DNA of 64,000 bases from Marchantia polymorpha subsp. ruderalis (lineage: Eukaryota > Streptophyta > Marchantiopsida > Marchantiales > Marchantiaceae): contig AP031358.1 in assembly GCA_037833965.1 (NCBI GenBank), positions 10,548,001 through 10,612,000 on the forward strand, written 5' to 3'. Every line of letters begins with the position of its first letter. Positions within the stretch are counted from its first letter, which is position 1. Shown piece by piece: positions 41,603 through 51,253 of this stretch. Both the position numbers and the translations under genes were made by a program. Under the pieces are notes generated by a model, which was given only the letters and a program-made list of their open reading frames with translations, searched no databases and had not been told where the DNA came from.

Positions 41603-43943
41603 CAATCGAGTTCCGTCACATTCCACCTCAAAGACCAAGTCACCACATCTTCAAACCAGCCCTTGGGTCGTGTGGCACGCAAAGCTTCAAGAGGAAGTCG
41701 AGAAGCATCAAGAGATCTCACTCTTTTGACGTAAGTGATAGTCAAAAAGAGAGCTTCACCCTCAAGAGGTAGACAACCTGTTTCCGCAAGAAGCATTGCA
41801 TAAGAAGTTTGGGTCCTCACACCCAATTCTTCTTGTAAGAAGATCTTTTGCACCCTCTCCAAACGCTGCCAACCTATCTTCTTACAACTAGGACCCCACA
41901 CTTGTGTTCCATATAAGATAACGGGAAACACTAAGCTCCTTAATAAGAATTTCCTAAGACTCCAAGACACTAGATGAGCTCCTCTACATCTATTTAGCAA
42001 AGAATAAAGAGCTTTGAAACCAGCTTCTACCCTCTTTTGCACACAAAGTGCCCAACTATAATCAGATGAGAAATCAATGCCCAAATATTTGTAACTTTTC
42101 ACTTGTTCTAACTCTAATCCTTTGTAACGGAAAGAGAGCTTGGATCTAGTGCCCACAAGAATGACTTTGGACTTCTCCAAATTGACTTCCATCTGATTTT
42201 GAGTACAAAAGCTAGCCAAAGTGTCGAGGTGTTTCTGTAAACTAGTGGCATCACGTGCTAGTAATATGACATCATCTGCATACAAAAGAGCTTTGATCAC
42301 AAAGCCTCCAAGTTTAACACCTTCGCTATCACAATCCTCCAACCACCTTTCTATATCATCTATGAAAACTCCAAAGAGAGTGGGAGAGAGAGGACAACCT
42401 TGAATGACTCCAATGGTGCTGATAATCTCTTCGGTTTGAGAAGTGTTGATCTTGGCCCGAACTGAGTGGTATAATGCAGCCACCGCTGCCAAGAGATCTG
42501 ATGGTACTCCAATGGTTTGCAATCTTTGCCATAAAAGCTCACGAGGTACTGTGTCAAAAGCTTTCTTGAAATCAATGAAGGCACAAAACAAAGCTTTTCC
42601 ATTACCCTTGGATTTCTCCCATAGAACACGTAAAACCAAGATATGGTCTATAGTGTTGAATGTAGGACAAAAACCAGCTTGGAACCGCGCTCTCTTCTGA
42701 CAAGATTCAGCCCATGTGCTCAACTTTGACTCCACCAATTTGCCAAATAACTTGGCAAAAATACTACCCACCATGATAGTGCGATAGTTTGTCACCAAGG
42801 CCTTGCTCCCAAATTTGTGAATAGGAACAATCTTCCGTAGAGACCAAGATGAAGGAAAGCCATGAATAGCAGCATCCTCTAACACTTTTGTGAGTATAGG
42901 CCCAATAGCATCTCCACCCCACTTGAAAAGTTCAATGGAAAGCCCATCCAAATCCTCACATTTACCATTTGCCAATTGTCTGAGTTGAGTCATCACTTCA
43001 ACTTCTGAAAATAAGCCTGGATTTCCTTCACAATGTGGCATAGATGCAACATTGGGAAAAAATAAAGCTTTTCAGCAAAAGAAATCAAAGACTTGGGATC
43101 AAGAGTAGGTTTAGAAGATCGCACTGCCAACCGCCTCCAAAAGGATTTGGGATTCTCCAAGAGCTCCTTTGTCAAGCACTCTTGCTTCTGCCTCAAAAAT
43201 GCTCGTTTCTTGGACTTCACCAAGTCTTTGTAAAGTCTTGTCATAATCAACCGATTGTGAAGATCCAAGGATTTATCAAGTGATTTCGCCCTTGCTTGCT
43301 TGCAATCAAAGTCAAACCATCCATTGCAAGGAAGACCTCTAGCTCTCCTGGTTTTGTGTCTCAAAAAGAACTTAGAAGCAGAGTTTTGGAGCAACTCAGT
43401 TAGTTGCAAACTAGATGTATGTGAATCAAGGCTCCAAGGAGTACAAGTCAAGAGGTCTTGGAAATGTTCACTATAAAGTTGCTTCTTACTAGCATCTAAA
43501 CAAAACTTGGGGGAAGTAGAAACATAGTGACATGTAGGGAGAGGGATTTTTGTTGACAACAAAAGAGTAAATAAAAGAGGTGTATGATCTGATTCTGGTT
43601 GAGGCTCTAGAATATCAAACGCTGAGATAAATGAACTATTAGTGGCAGAGGACAAAAGATAATCTATAGTGCTAACACCAGTAGAGGAAAAACATGTATT
43701 GGAGTGAGAGTTGGGAAAGAAAGAAACACCATTGAGAACTTTCAGATTACAAGTGGCTCCAAAAGTCAAGAAATGCTCAGTCAAATCATTTGTACAAGGA
43801 TCACAAGAGACTCTAGACCACAAACTATCTCTACTTTCTTCAAAAGAGTGAGAAGAAAAGGAACTATCAAATTGTGTAAATTGAGCGGAACGTATGCGGG
43901 CATTGAAGTCTCCAACAAGAAAAACTTCACCTTTGTCTTGATA
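41603..43943 (-). pseudogene. LINE-C ORF2 piece with a frameshift (copy C4)
   Basis: Minus-strand C sequence from YQDKGEVFLVGDF (43943) to NVTELDW (41603). It holds the endonuclease GDFNAR, STIDY and SDH motifs and the RT boxes FIDFKKAFD, QGCPLSP and YADD. A 1-nt deletion near 43058 (EKLYFFP region) breaks the frame. The first 140 codons and the 3' end are missing. The left edge meets the B3 tail, and the right edge meets C5 in the same orientation with ~4 nt between. Confidence 0.83.
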
Positions 43944-43947
43944 AATC

Positions 43948-44850
43948 AATAAACAAGCATAGGATTCACATGAAGTTGTGAAAACTGCATCTTGGTGCCT
44001 CGTGTGCTCCACATAATGCTGAGAAATTCCTCCCTAATACGCTCGCGTAGGGCAATAGGTTGCAAATTCCAATCGAGTTCCGTCACATTCCACCTCAAAG
44101 ACCAAGTCACCACATCTGCAAACCAACCCTTGGGACGTGTGGCACGCAAAGCTTCAAGAGGAAGTCGAGAAGCATCAAGAGATCTCACTCTTTTGACGTA
44201 AGTGATAGTCAAAAAGAGAGCTTTAGCCTCAAGAGGTAGACAACCTGTTTCCGCAAGAAGAATTGCATAAGAAGTTTGGGTCCTCACACCCAATTCTTCT
44301 TGTAAGAAGATCTTTTGCACCCTCTCCAAACGCTGCCAACCTGTCTTCGTACAACTAGGACCCCAAACTTGAGTTCCATATAAGATAACGGGAAACACTA
44401 AGCTCCTTAATAAGAATTTCCTAAGACTCCAAGACACAAGATGAGCTCCTCTACATCTGTTTAGCAATGAATATAGAGCTTTGAAACCAGCTTCTACCCT
44501 CTTTTGCACACAAAGTGCCCAACTATAATCAGATGAGAAATCAATGCCCAAATATTTGTAACTTTTCACTTGTTCCAACTCTAATCCTTTGTAACAGAAA
44601 GAGAGCTTGGATCTAGTGCCCACAAGAATGACTTTGGACTTCTCCAAATTGACTTCCATCTGATTTTGAGTACAAAAGCTAGCCAAAGTGTCGAGGTGTT
44701 TCTGTAAACTAGTGGCATCACGTGCTAGTAATATGACATCATCTGCATACAAAAGAGCTTTGATCACAAAGCCTCCAAGTTTAACACCTTCGCTATCACA
44801 ATCCTCCAACCACCTTTCTATATCATCTATGAAAACTCCAAAGAGAGTGG
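43948..44850 (-). pseudogene. LINE-C ORF2, C-terminal piece (copy C5)
   Basis: From TLFGVFIDDIERW through YADDVILLARD to MQFSQLHVNPMLVY. It is cut on the 3' side before the zinc motif, and on the 5' side by the B5 tail inside QGCPLSPTLF. Otherwise open. Confidence 0.85.
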
Positions 44851-45078
44851 TAAATGGTAAATGGTAAAATGGTAAATGGTAATAGATCAAGCCCGGGGGA
44901 CCCAAAGGGTCAAAAGGCTGAAAAACACAATACAAGCGACAGCCACAAACAAGGGAAAAGACCCCAAAGGCCAAACCCTAGCTAGTGCCAAGAGCACTAG
45001 AACGATAACTAATAATGTCCCTAATATAACAACCTAAATCAAAAGGAACTAACTGTAACAAAGAATAAAAATTCTCTA

Positions 45079-46432
45079 AAATGGTAAATGGTAAATAGAT
45101 CAAGCCCGTGGGACCCAAAGGGTCAAAAGGCTAAAAAAACACAATACAAACAATTCAACTCCAAACTAGGAGAGAACCAAAAGAACCCCCTAGCTAGTGC
45201 CCAAAGCACTAGAACGGTAACTAATAATATCTCTAATGTAACAACCTAAATCATAAGGCTCGAGTTGAAGCAGAGAAAAGAAATTCTCGACATCAACTTT
45301 ATGCGCCCCTCGAATCTCTACATACCTAGAACAAGTAAGAAATACATGCTCTTCATCCTCAACTTTTCTTCCATCACATAGCCTACAAATACGTTCACTC
45401 CTATCAATGTTCAACCAACGCCCTTCTTCAATCCCAAGACTATGAGATCCAGTTCTATGTCTAGCAATAATATGACGTAAAGAAGTAGATATCCCTGCAA
45501 GTAAGTATCCTTGCTCACAATAAACAAGCATAGGATTCACATGAAGTTGATAAAACTGCATCTTGGTGCCTCGTCTGCTCCACATAATGCTGAGAAATTC
45601 CTCCTTAATACGCTCGCGTAGGGCAATAGGTTGCAAATTCCAATCAAGTTCCGTCACATTCCACCTCAAAGACCAAGTCACCACATCTGCAAACCAACCC
45701 TTGGGACGTGTGGCATGCATAGCTTCAAGAGGAAGTCGAGAAGCATCAAGAGATCTCACTCTTTTGACGTAAGTGATAGTCAAAAAGAGAGCTTCAGCCT
45801 CAAGAGGTAGACAACCTGTTTCCGCAAGAAGAATCGCATAAGAAGTTTGGGTCCTCACACCCAATTCTTCTTGTAAGAAGATCTTTTGCACCCTCTCCAA
45901 ACGCTGCCAACCTGTCTTCTTACAACCAGGACCCCACACTTGTGTTCCATATAAGATAACGGGAAACACTAAGCTCCTGAATAAGAATTTCCTAAGACTC
46001 CAAGACACGAGATGAGCTCCTCTACATCTATTTAGCAATGAATATAGAGCTTTGAAACCAGCTTCTACCCTCTTTTGCACACAAAGTGCCCAACTATAAT
46101 CAGATGAGAAATCAATGCCCAAATATTTGTAACTTTTCACTTGTTCCAACTCTAATCCTTTGTAACAGAAAGAGAGCTTGGATCTAGTGCCCACAAGAAT
46201 GACTTTGGACTTCTCCAAATTGACTTCCATCTGATTTTGAGTACAAAAGCTAGCCAAAGTGTCGAGGTGTTTCTGTAAACTAGTGGCATCACGTGCTAGT
46301 AATATGACATCATCTGCATACAAAAGAGCTTTGATCACAAAGCCTCCAAGTTTAACACCTTCGCTATCACAATCCTCCAACCACCTTTCTATATCATCTA
46401 TGAAAACTCCAAAGAGAGTGGGAGAGAGAGGA
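45079..46432 (-). mobile_element. LINE-C copy C6, 5'-truncated
   Basis: Heptamer tail, 3' UTR (45079-45189) and ORF2 from SPTLFGVF to the stop. Target duplication CTCTA in B5. About 13 nt of filler (46433-46445, built from CTCTATC-like bits) separates the 5' end from the target, as happens in error-prone end joining. Confidence 0.88.
45190..46432 (-). CDS. LINE-C ORF2 C-terminal part (copy C6)
   Basis: About 410 open codons from LFGVFIDDIERWLEDCDSEGVKL through YADDVILLARD to the CRLCDGRKVEDEEHVFLTC zinc motif and TAG at 45190. It shares EAMHATRP and IRGAHK with C3, so C3 and C6 come from a close common source. It has no endonuclease and only part of the RT, so no activity is expected. Confidence 0.83.
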
Positions 46433-46445
46433 TCTCTATCCTATC

Positions 46446-47013
46446 CTCTACATCTATATTATGAGTCACTCTAATCTCTGCATATCTAGTACAAGTAAGA
46501 AATACATGCTCTTCATCCTCAACTTCTCTTCCATCACATAGCCTACAAATACGTTGACTCCTATCAATATTAAGCCAACGTCCTTCCTCAATTCCTAGCC
46601 TATGAGATCCAGTTCTATGCCTAGCAATAATATGACGTAAGGACGTAGAGATTCCTGCAAGTAGGTAATCCTGTTCACAATAAACAAGCATAGGATTCAC
46701 ATGAAGTTGATAAAACTGCATCTTGGTGCCGCGCTTGCTCCAAATAATGTTCAGAAACTCCTCCTTTAGACGTTCACGTAGTGCTATAGGTTGTAGGTCC
46801 CAATCGCGTTCCGTCACATTCCACCTCAAAGACCAAGTTATCACATCCGCTAACCATCCTTTGGCACGTGTGGCACTCAAAGCCTGAGGAGGAAGGCGAG
46901 AAGCATCAAGAGATCTCACCCTTGTGATGTAAGTGATGGTCAAGTATAGAGCTTCAGCCTCTAGAGGTAAACAACCTGTTTCCGCAAGAAGAATAGCATA
47001 TGAGGTTTGGTTT
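46446..47013 (-). pseudogene. LINE-B ORF2, C-terminal piece (copy B5)
   Basis: From LLAETGCLPLEAEALYLTITYITRV to the CRLCDGREVEDEEHVFLTC zinc motif and THNIDVE. The last ~30 codons and the 3' UTR lie at 44851-45078, beyond C6. On the 5' side it is cut by C8 at VRNQTSYA. No stop inside. Confidence 0.83.
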
Positions 47014-47181
47014 TTTCACCCTATCTTCTTGCTGCAGTGTCAACAGGAGCTGAAATTTGGTGGGCTTGTTCACGACGGCCGGGCGCACATACCTGCGAAT
47101 TGTCAGCCCCAACGAAGCTGCTGTCAAGAAGTTTTCATTTCGAAACTTTGAGCTTGTGTAACATCTTGCAAAGTTGGGTTC

Positions 47182-47919
47182 ATGATGGATTCTGAAAACA
47201 AACTTCTCAATCTTGTGCAAACGGTTTTGGAGGAATTGAAAGTGCTACGCCAAGAATTCAAGGCACAAAATGTTGCCTTGGCTGCTGCAAAGAATGAAAT
47301 CAGGGAGTTGAAGATTTCTCACAAAAGTTTTGAGAAGATCATGCTCCAAATCTCTGGATCTGTTGAGGACATTCAAGACAAGGTTGGTTCTCAAGCTTCT
47401 ACTGTTACTACTCCTGCTTTGCATGAAGTGGTTGAAACTCTAGAAGTGAAAATGAAGTCCTATGCTGAAGCTACCAAGTCTGCTCATATCTCTTTCTGTC
47501 AAGAGCAAGAGATTGAAAAGGCTAATCAATTTGCTCGTATGAAGAATGTGAGGATTTCGGGTCTACCTGAATCTGAGAAGGAAGAGGTGAAGAGTATGGT
47601 CACCAAGTTTTTGACTGAAACACTTGATGTTCCTAATCCGGATTTGGCTCATGCTTATCGTATTGGCAACAAAGGCACACAACCTCGTGCCATTATAGTT
47701 AAGTTTGTGGATCAAGCTCAACGTGATATGGCTTTAGCTAACAAGGCCATTCTCAAGGGACGGAGGATTTGGTTAGATCCAGATCTTACACCTCTTCAAG
47801 TTGAAGCAAGAAGGAAGGAGCTTGCAAAAGTCAAAGAAGCTCAAGATGCAGGTTTTGTAGCTTATCTACGTGATAGTCAAGCTATTATCACCAAGAGGAG
47901 GAGACAATCATCAACCTAG
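47182..47919 (+). CDS. LINE-C ORF1 RNA-binding protein (copy C8)
   Basis: 245 codons, ATG 47182 (MMDSENKLLNLVQTVLEELKVLRQEF), TAG 47917-47919. Coiled-coil heptads at ~8-65 (LLNLVQTVLEEL, EIRELKIS, EDIQDKV). Linker KSYAEATKSAHISFCQEQEIEKANQ. RRM-like domain from KNVRISGLPE at ~121, with PRAIIVKF as a second strand. Basic CTD KGRRIWLDPDLTPLQVEARRKEL. Architecture of L1 ORF1p: a trimerising RNA chaperone for LINE RNA. No defects. Followed in frame by ORF2 across TAG CAA TCC. Confidence 0.92.
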   Translation: MMDSENKLLNLVQTVLEELKVLRQEFKAQNVALAAAKNEIRELKISHKSFEKIMLQISGSVEDIQDKVGSQASTVTTPALHEVVETLEVKMKSYAEATKSAHISFCQEQEIEKANQFARMKNVRISGLPESEKEEVKSMVTKFLTETLDVPNPDLAHAYRIGNKGTQPRAIIVKFVDQAQRDMALANKAILKGRRIWLDPDLTPLQVEARRKELAKVKEAQDAGFVAYLRDSQAIITKRRRQSST

Positions 47920-47946
47920 CAATCCAAGAGATTGAGGGTGTTGATG
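47917..47946 (+). promoter_or_regulatory. In-frame UAG junction between ORF1 and ORF2 (family C)
   Basis: TAG CAA TCC, then seven open codons to the ATG at 47944 (MWNIRG). The same junction occurs at 23276 (C2), 30539 (C3) and, on the minus strand, 19340 (C1) and 62979 (C5). Codons after the stop encode QSKRLRVL and keep this reading in the other families with synonymous changes, so the region seems to be translated. Termination-reinitiation at the ATG is the alternative for B and C but not for A. Confidence 0.6.
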
Positions 47947-50900
47947 TGGAACATAAGAGGCCTATCTACAACTAAGTATGTGAGTGCACATCCGATTTGG
48001 AAGATGGCGGACATCCTCAACATTGTTGAGACTTGGGAGCATGAAAGTAATGTTATTGGAGAGATACAAGGTTTTACTCTGGTGGGATCTACTTGGAACC
48101 ATAGAAATCGACGAGCAGGAAGAGGCTTTGGAGGCATTGCTACTTTCATCAGATCTGAACTTCTTCCTATGATACATTTGGAAAGCCAAGATATTGGGAA
48201 ACAATATCATTGGCTTCGTCTTGGATCAATTGGAGGATCTTACAGTTATTTGGCAGTTTGTTACTTTGCACCATTATCCATGCAAATCTATTCCACAAGT
48301 ACTTGCAATCGAAGTCAACCATTCCATCGGCTCATTGGAGATGTTCTCAAATATCAAGACAAAGGTGAAGTTTTTCTTGTTGGAGACTTCAATGCCCGCA
48401 TACGTTCCACTCAATTTACACAATTTGATAGTTCCTTGTCTTCCCACTCTTTTGAAGAAAGTAGAGATAGTTTGTGGTCTAGAGTCTCTTGTGATACTTT
48501 CACAAATGATTTGACTGAGCATTTCTTGACTTTTGGAGCCACTTGTAATCTGAAAGTTCTCAATGGTGTTTCTTTCTTTCCCAACTCTCACTCCAATACA
48601 TGTTTTTCCTCTACTGGTGTTAGCACTATAGATTATCTTTTGTCCTCTGCCACTAATAGTTCATTTATCTCAACGTTTGATATTCTAGAGCCTCAACCAG
48701 AATCAGATCATACACCTCTTTTATTTACTCTTTTGTTGTCAACGTCAATCCCTCTCACTACATGTCACTTTGTTTCTACTTCCCCCAAGTTTTGTTTAGA
48801 TGCTAGTAAGAAGCAACTTTATAGTGAACATTTCCAAGACCTCTTGACTTGTACTACTTGGAGCCTTGATCCACATACATCTAGTTTGCAACTAACTGAG
48901 TTGCTCCAAAACTCTGCTTCCAAGTTCTTTTTGAGACATAAGACCAGGAGAGCTAGAGGTCTTCCTTGCAATGGATGGTTTGACTTTGATTGCAAGCAAG
49001 CGAGGGCGAGATCACTTGATAAATCCTTCGATCTTCACAATCGGTTGATTATGACAAGACTTTACAAAGACTTGGTGAAGTCCAAGAAACGAGCATTTTT
49101 GAGGCAGAAGCAAGAGTGCTTGACAAAGGAGCTCTTGGAGAATCCCAAATCCTTTTGGAGGCGGTTGGCAGTACGATCTTCTAAACCTACTCTTGATGCC
49201 AAGTCTTTGATTTCTTTTGCTGAAAAGCTTTATTTCTTTCCCAATGTTGCATCTATGCCACATTGTGAAGGAAATCCAGGCTTATTTTCAGAAGTTGAAG
49301 TGATGACTCAACTCAGACAATTGGCAAATGGTAAATGTGAGGATTTGGATGGGCTTTCCATTGAACTTCTCAAGTGGGGAGGAGATGCTATTGGGCCTAT
49401 ACTCACAAAAGTGTTAGAGGATGCTGCTATTCATGGCTTTCCTTCATCTTGGTCTCTACGGAAGATTGTTCCTATTCACAAATCTGGGAGCAAGGCCTTG
49501 GTGACAAACTATCGCACTATCATGGTGGGTAGTATTTTTGCCAAGTTATTTGGCAAATTGGTGGAGTCAAAGTTGAGCACATGGGCTGAATCTTGTCATA
49601 AAAGAGCACAGTTCCAAGCTGGTTTTCGTCCTACATTCAACACTATAGACCATATCTTGGTTTTACGTGTTCTATGGGAGAAATCCAAGGGTAATGGAAA
49701 AGCTTTGTTTTGTGCCTTCATTGATTTCAAGAAAGCTTTTGACACAGTACCTCGTGAGCTTTTATGGCAAAGATTGCAAACCATTGGAGTACCATCAGAT
49801 CTCTTGGCAGCGGTGGCTGCATTATACCACTCAGTTCGGGCCAAGATCAACACTTCTCAAACCGAAGAGATTATCAGCACCATTGGAGTCATTCAAGGTT
49901 GTCCTCTCTCTCCCACTCTCTTTGGAGTTTTCATAGATGATATAGAAAGGTGGTTGGAGGATTGTGATAGCGAAGGTGTTAAACTTGGAGGCTTTGTCAT
50001 CAAAGCTCTTTTGTATGCAGATGATGTCATATTACTAGCACGTGATGCCACTAGTTTACAGAAACACCTCGACACTTTGGCTAGCTTTTGTACTCAAAAT
50101 CAGATGGAAGTCAATTTGGAGAAGTCCAAAGTCATTCTTGTGGGCACTAGATCCAAGCTCTCTTTCTGTTACAAAGGATTAGAGTTGGAACAAGTGAAAA
50201 GTTACAAATATTTGGGCATTGATTTCTCATCTGATTATAGTTGGGCACTTTGTGTGCAAAAGAGGGTAGAAGCTGGTTTCAAAGCTCTATATTCATTGCT
50301 AAATAGATGTAGAGGAGCTCATCTAGTGTCTTGGAGTCTTAGGAAATTCTTATTCAAGAGCTTAGTGTTTCCCGTTATCTTATATGGAACACAAGTGTGG
50401 GGTCCTGGTTGTAAGAAGACAGGTTGGCAGCGTTTGGAGAGGGTGCAAAAGATCTTCTTACAAGAAGAATTGGGTGTGAGGACCCAAACTTCTTATGCAA
50501 TTCTTCTTGCGGAAACAGGTTGTCTACCTCTTGAGGCTGAAGCTCTCTTTTTGACTATCACTTACGTCAAAAGAGTGAGATCTCTTGATGCTTCTCGACT
50601 TCCTCTTGAAGCTTTGCGTGCCACACGTCCCAAGGGTTGGTTTGCAGATGTGGTGACTTGGTCTTTGAGGTGGAATGTGACGGAACTCGATTGGAATTTG
50701 CAACCTATTGCCCTACGCGAGCGTATTAAGGAGGAATTTCTCAGCATTATGTGGAGCAGACGAGGCACCAAGATGCAGTTTTATCAATTTCATGTGAATC
50801 CTATGCTTGTTTATTGTGAGCAAGGATACTTACTTGCAGAGATATCTACTTCTTTACGTCATATTATTGCTAGACATAGAACTGGATCCCATAGTCTTGG

Positions 50901-51144
50901 GATTGAAGAAGGGCGTTGGTTGAACATTGATAGGAGTGAACGTATTTGTAGGCTATGTGATGGAAGAAAAGTTGAGGATGAAGAGCATGTATTTCTTACT
51001 TGTTCTAGGTATGTAGAGATTCGAGTGGCGCATAAAGTTGATGTCGAGAATTTCTTTTCTCTACTTCAACTCGAGCCTTATGATTTAGGTTGTTACATTA
51101 GAGATATTATTAGTTACCGTTCTAGTGCTTTGGGCACTAGCTAG
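47920..51144 (+). CDS. LINE-C ORF2: endonuclease, RT, zinc motif (copy C8)
   Basis: Reference copy for the family, about 1070 codons to TAG 51142-51144. Numbering from the TTG at 47932: endonuclease with N7 in MWNIRG, E33 in VETWEHE, GDFNAR at 151-156, STIDY at 231, D259/H260 in SDH. RT with FIDFKKAFD at 596, IQGCPLSP at 654 and YADD at 695-698. Zinc motif C1006, C1009, H1019, C1024. All canonical catalytic residues are present. There is no RNase H domain. It nicks DNA and primes reverse transcription of its own RNA at the nick, in the nucleus. The first ATG is 47944. Confidence 0.92.
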   Translation, partial: QSKRLRVLMWNIRGLSTTKYVSAHPIWKMADILNIVETWEHESNVIGEIQGFTLVGSTWNHRNRRAGRGFGGIATFIRSELLPMIHLESQDIGKQYHWLRLGSIGGSYSYLAVCYFAPLSMQIYSTSTCNRSQPFHRLIGDVLKYQDKGEVFLVGDFNARIRSTQFTQFDSSLSSHSFEESRDSLWSRVSCDTFTNDLTEHFLTFGATCNLKVLNGVSFFPNSHSNTCFSSTGVSTIDYLLSSATNSSFISTFDILEPQPESDHTPLLFTLLLSTSIPLTTCHFVSTSPKFCLDASKKQLYSEHFQDLLTCTTWSLDPHTSSLQLTELLQNSASKFFLRHKTRRARGLPCNGWFDFDCKQARARSLDKSFDLHNRLIMTRLYKDLVKSKKRAFLRQKQECLTKELLENPKSFWRRLAVRSSKPTLDAKSLISFAEKLYFFPNVASMPHCEGNPGLFSEVEVMTQLRQLANGKCEDLDGLSIELLKWGGDAIGPILTKVLEDAAIHGFPSSWSLRKIVPIHKSGSKALVTNYRTIMVGSIFAKLFGKLVESKLSTWAESCHKRAQFQAGFRPTFNTIDHILVLRVLWEKSKGNGKALFCAFIDFKKAFDTVPRELLWQRLQTIGVPSDLLAAVAALYHSVRAKINTSQTEEIISTIGVIQGCPLSPTLFGVFIDDIERWLEDCDSEGVKLGGFVIKALLYADDVILLARDATSLQKHLDTLASFCTQNQMEVNLEKSKVILVGTRSKLSFCYKGLELEQVKSYKYLGIDFSSDYSWALCVQKRVEAGFKALYSLLNRCRGAHLVSWSLRKFLFKSLVFPVILYGTQVWGPGCKKTGWQRLERVQKIFLQEELGVRTQTSYAILLAETGCLPLEAEALFLTITYVKRVRSLDASRLPLEALRATRPKGWFADVVTWSLRWNVTELDWNLQPIALRERIKEEFLSIMWSRRGTKMQFYQFHVNPMLVYCEQGYLLAEISTSLRHIIARHRTGSHSLGIEEGRWLNIDRSERICRLCDGRKVEDEEHVFLTCSRYVEIRVAHKVDVENFFSLLQLEPYDLGCYIRDIISYRSSALGTS

Positions 51145-51253
51145 GGGGTTCTTTTGGTTCTCTCCTTGTTTGGAGTTGGATTGTTTGTATTGTGTTTTTT
51201 AGCCTTTTGACCCTTTGGGTCCCACGGGCTTGATCTATTTACCATTTTACCAT
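51145..51253 (+). other. LINE-C 3' UTR and heptamer tail
   Basis: TAGGGGGTTCTTTTGG start, GGAGTTGGATTG middle, then the shared terminal core (AGCCTTTT, hairpin GACCC-TTT-GGGTC, GGGCTTGATCTAT) and TTTACCA heptamers. It is almost identical to the family A 3' UTR and differs from B upstream of the core. Confidence 0.75.

Larger units (their letters stand above)
28872..41604 (+). mobile_element. LINE-B copy B3, 5'-truncated, hosts C3
   Basis: Pieces 28872-29230 and 41552-41604. C3 inserted in its 3' UTR at GACCCTTT/GGGTC, with duplication CCTTT (29226-29230 and 41552-41556; the CC may instead belong to the C3 tail). The 5' end meets the 5' end of B2 head to head, with a 12-bp direct repeat at the join. 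The right flank is C4. Confidence 0.82.
47014..51253 (+). mobile_element. LINE-C copy C8, most complete coding copy
   Basis: Plus-strand element with less than one 5' UTR monomer (47014-47181), intact ORF1, intact ORF2, full 3' UTR and tail (51145-51253, with one irregular TTTTACC unit). It is the only C copy with no nonsense codon, frameshift or insertion. The shortened 5' UTR may limit its promoter. Confidence 0.9.
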
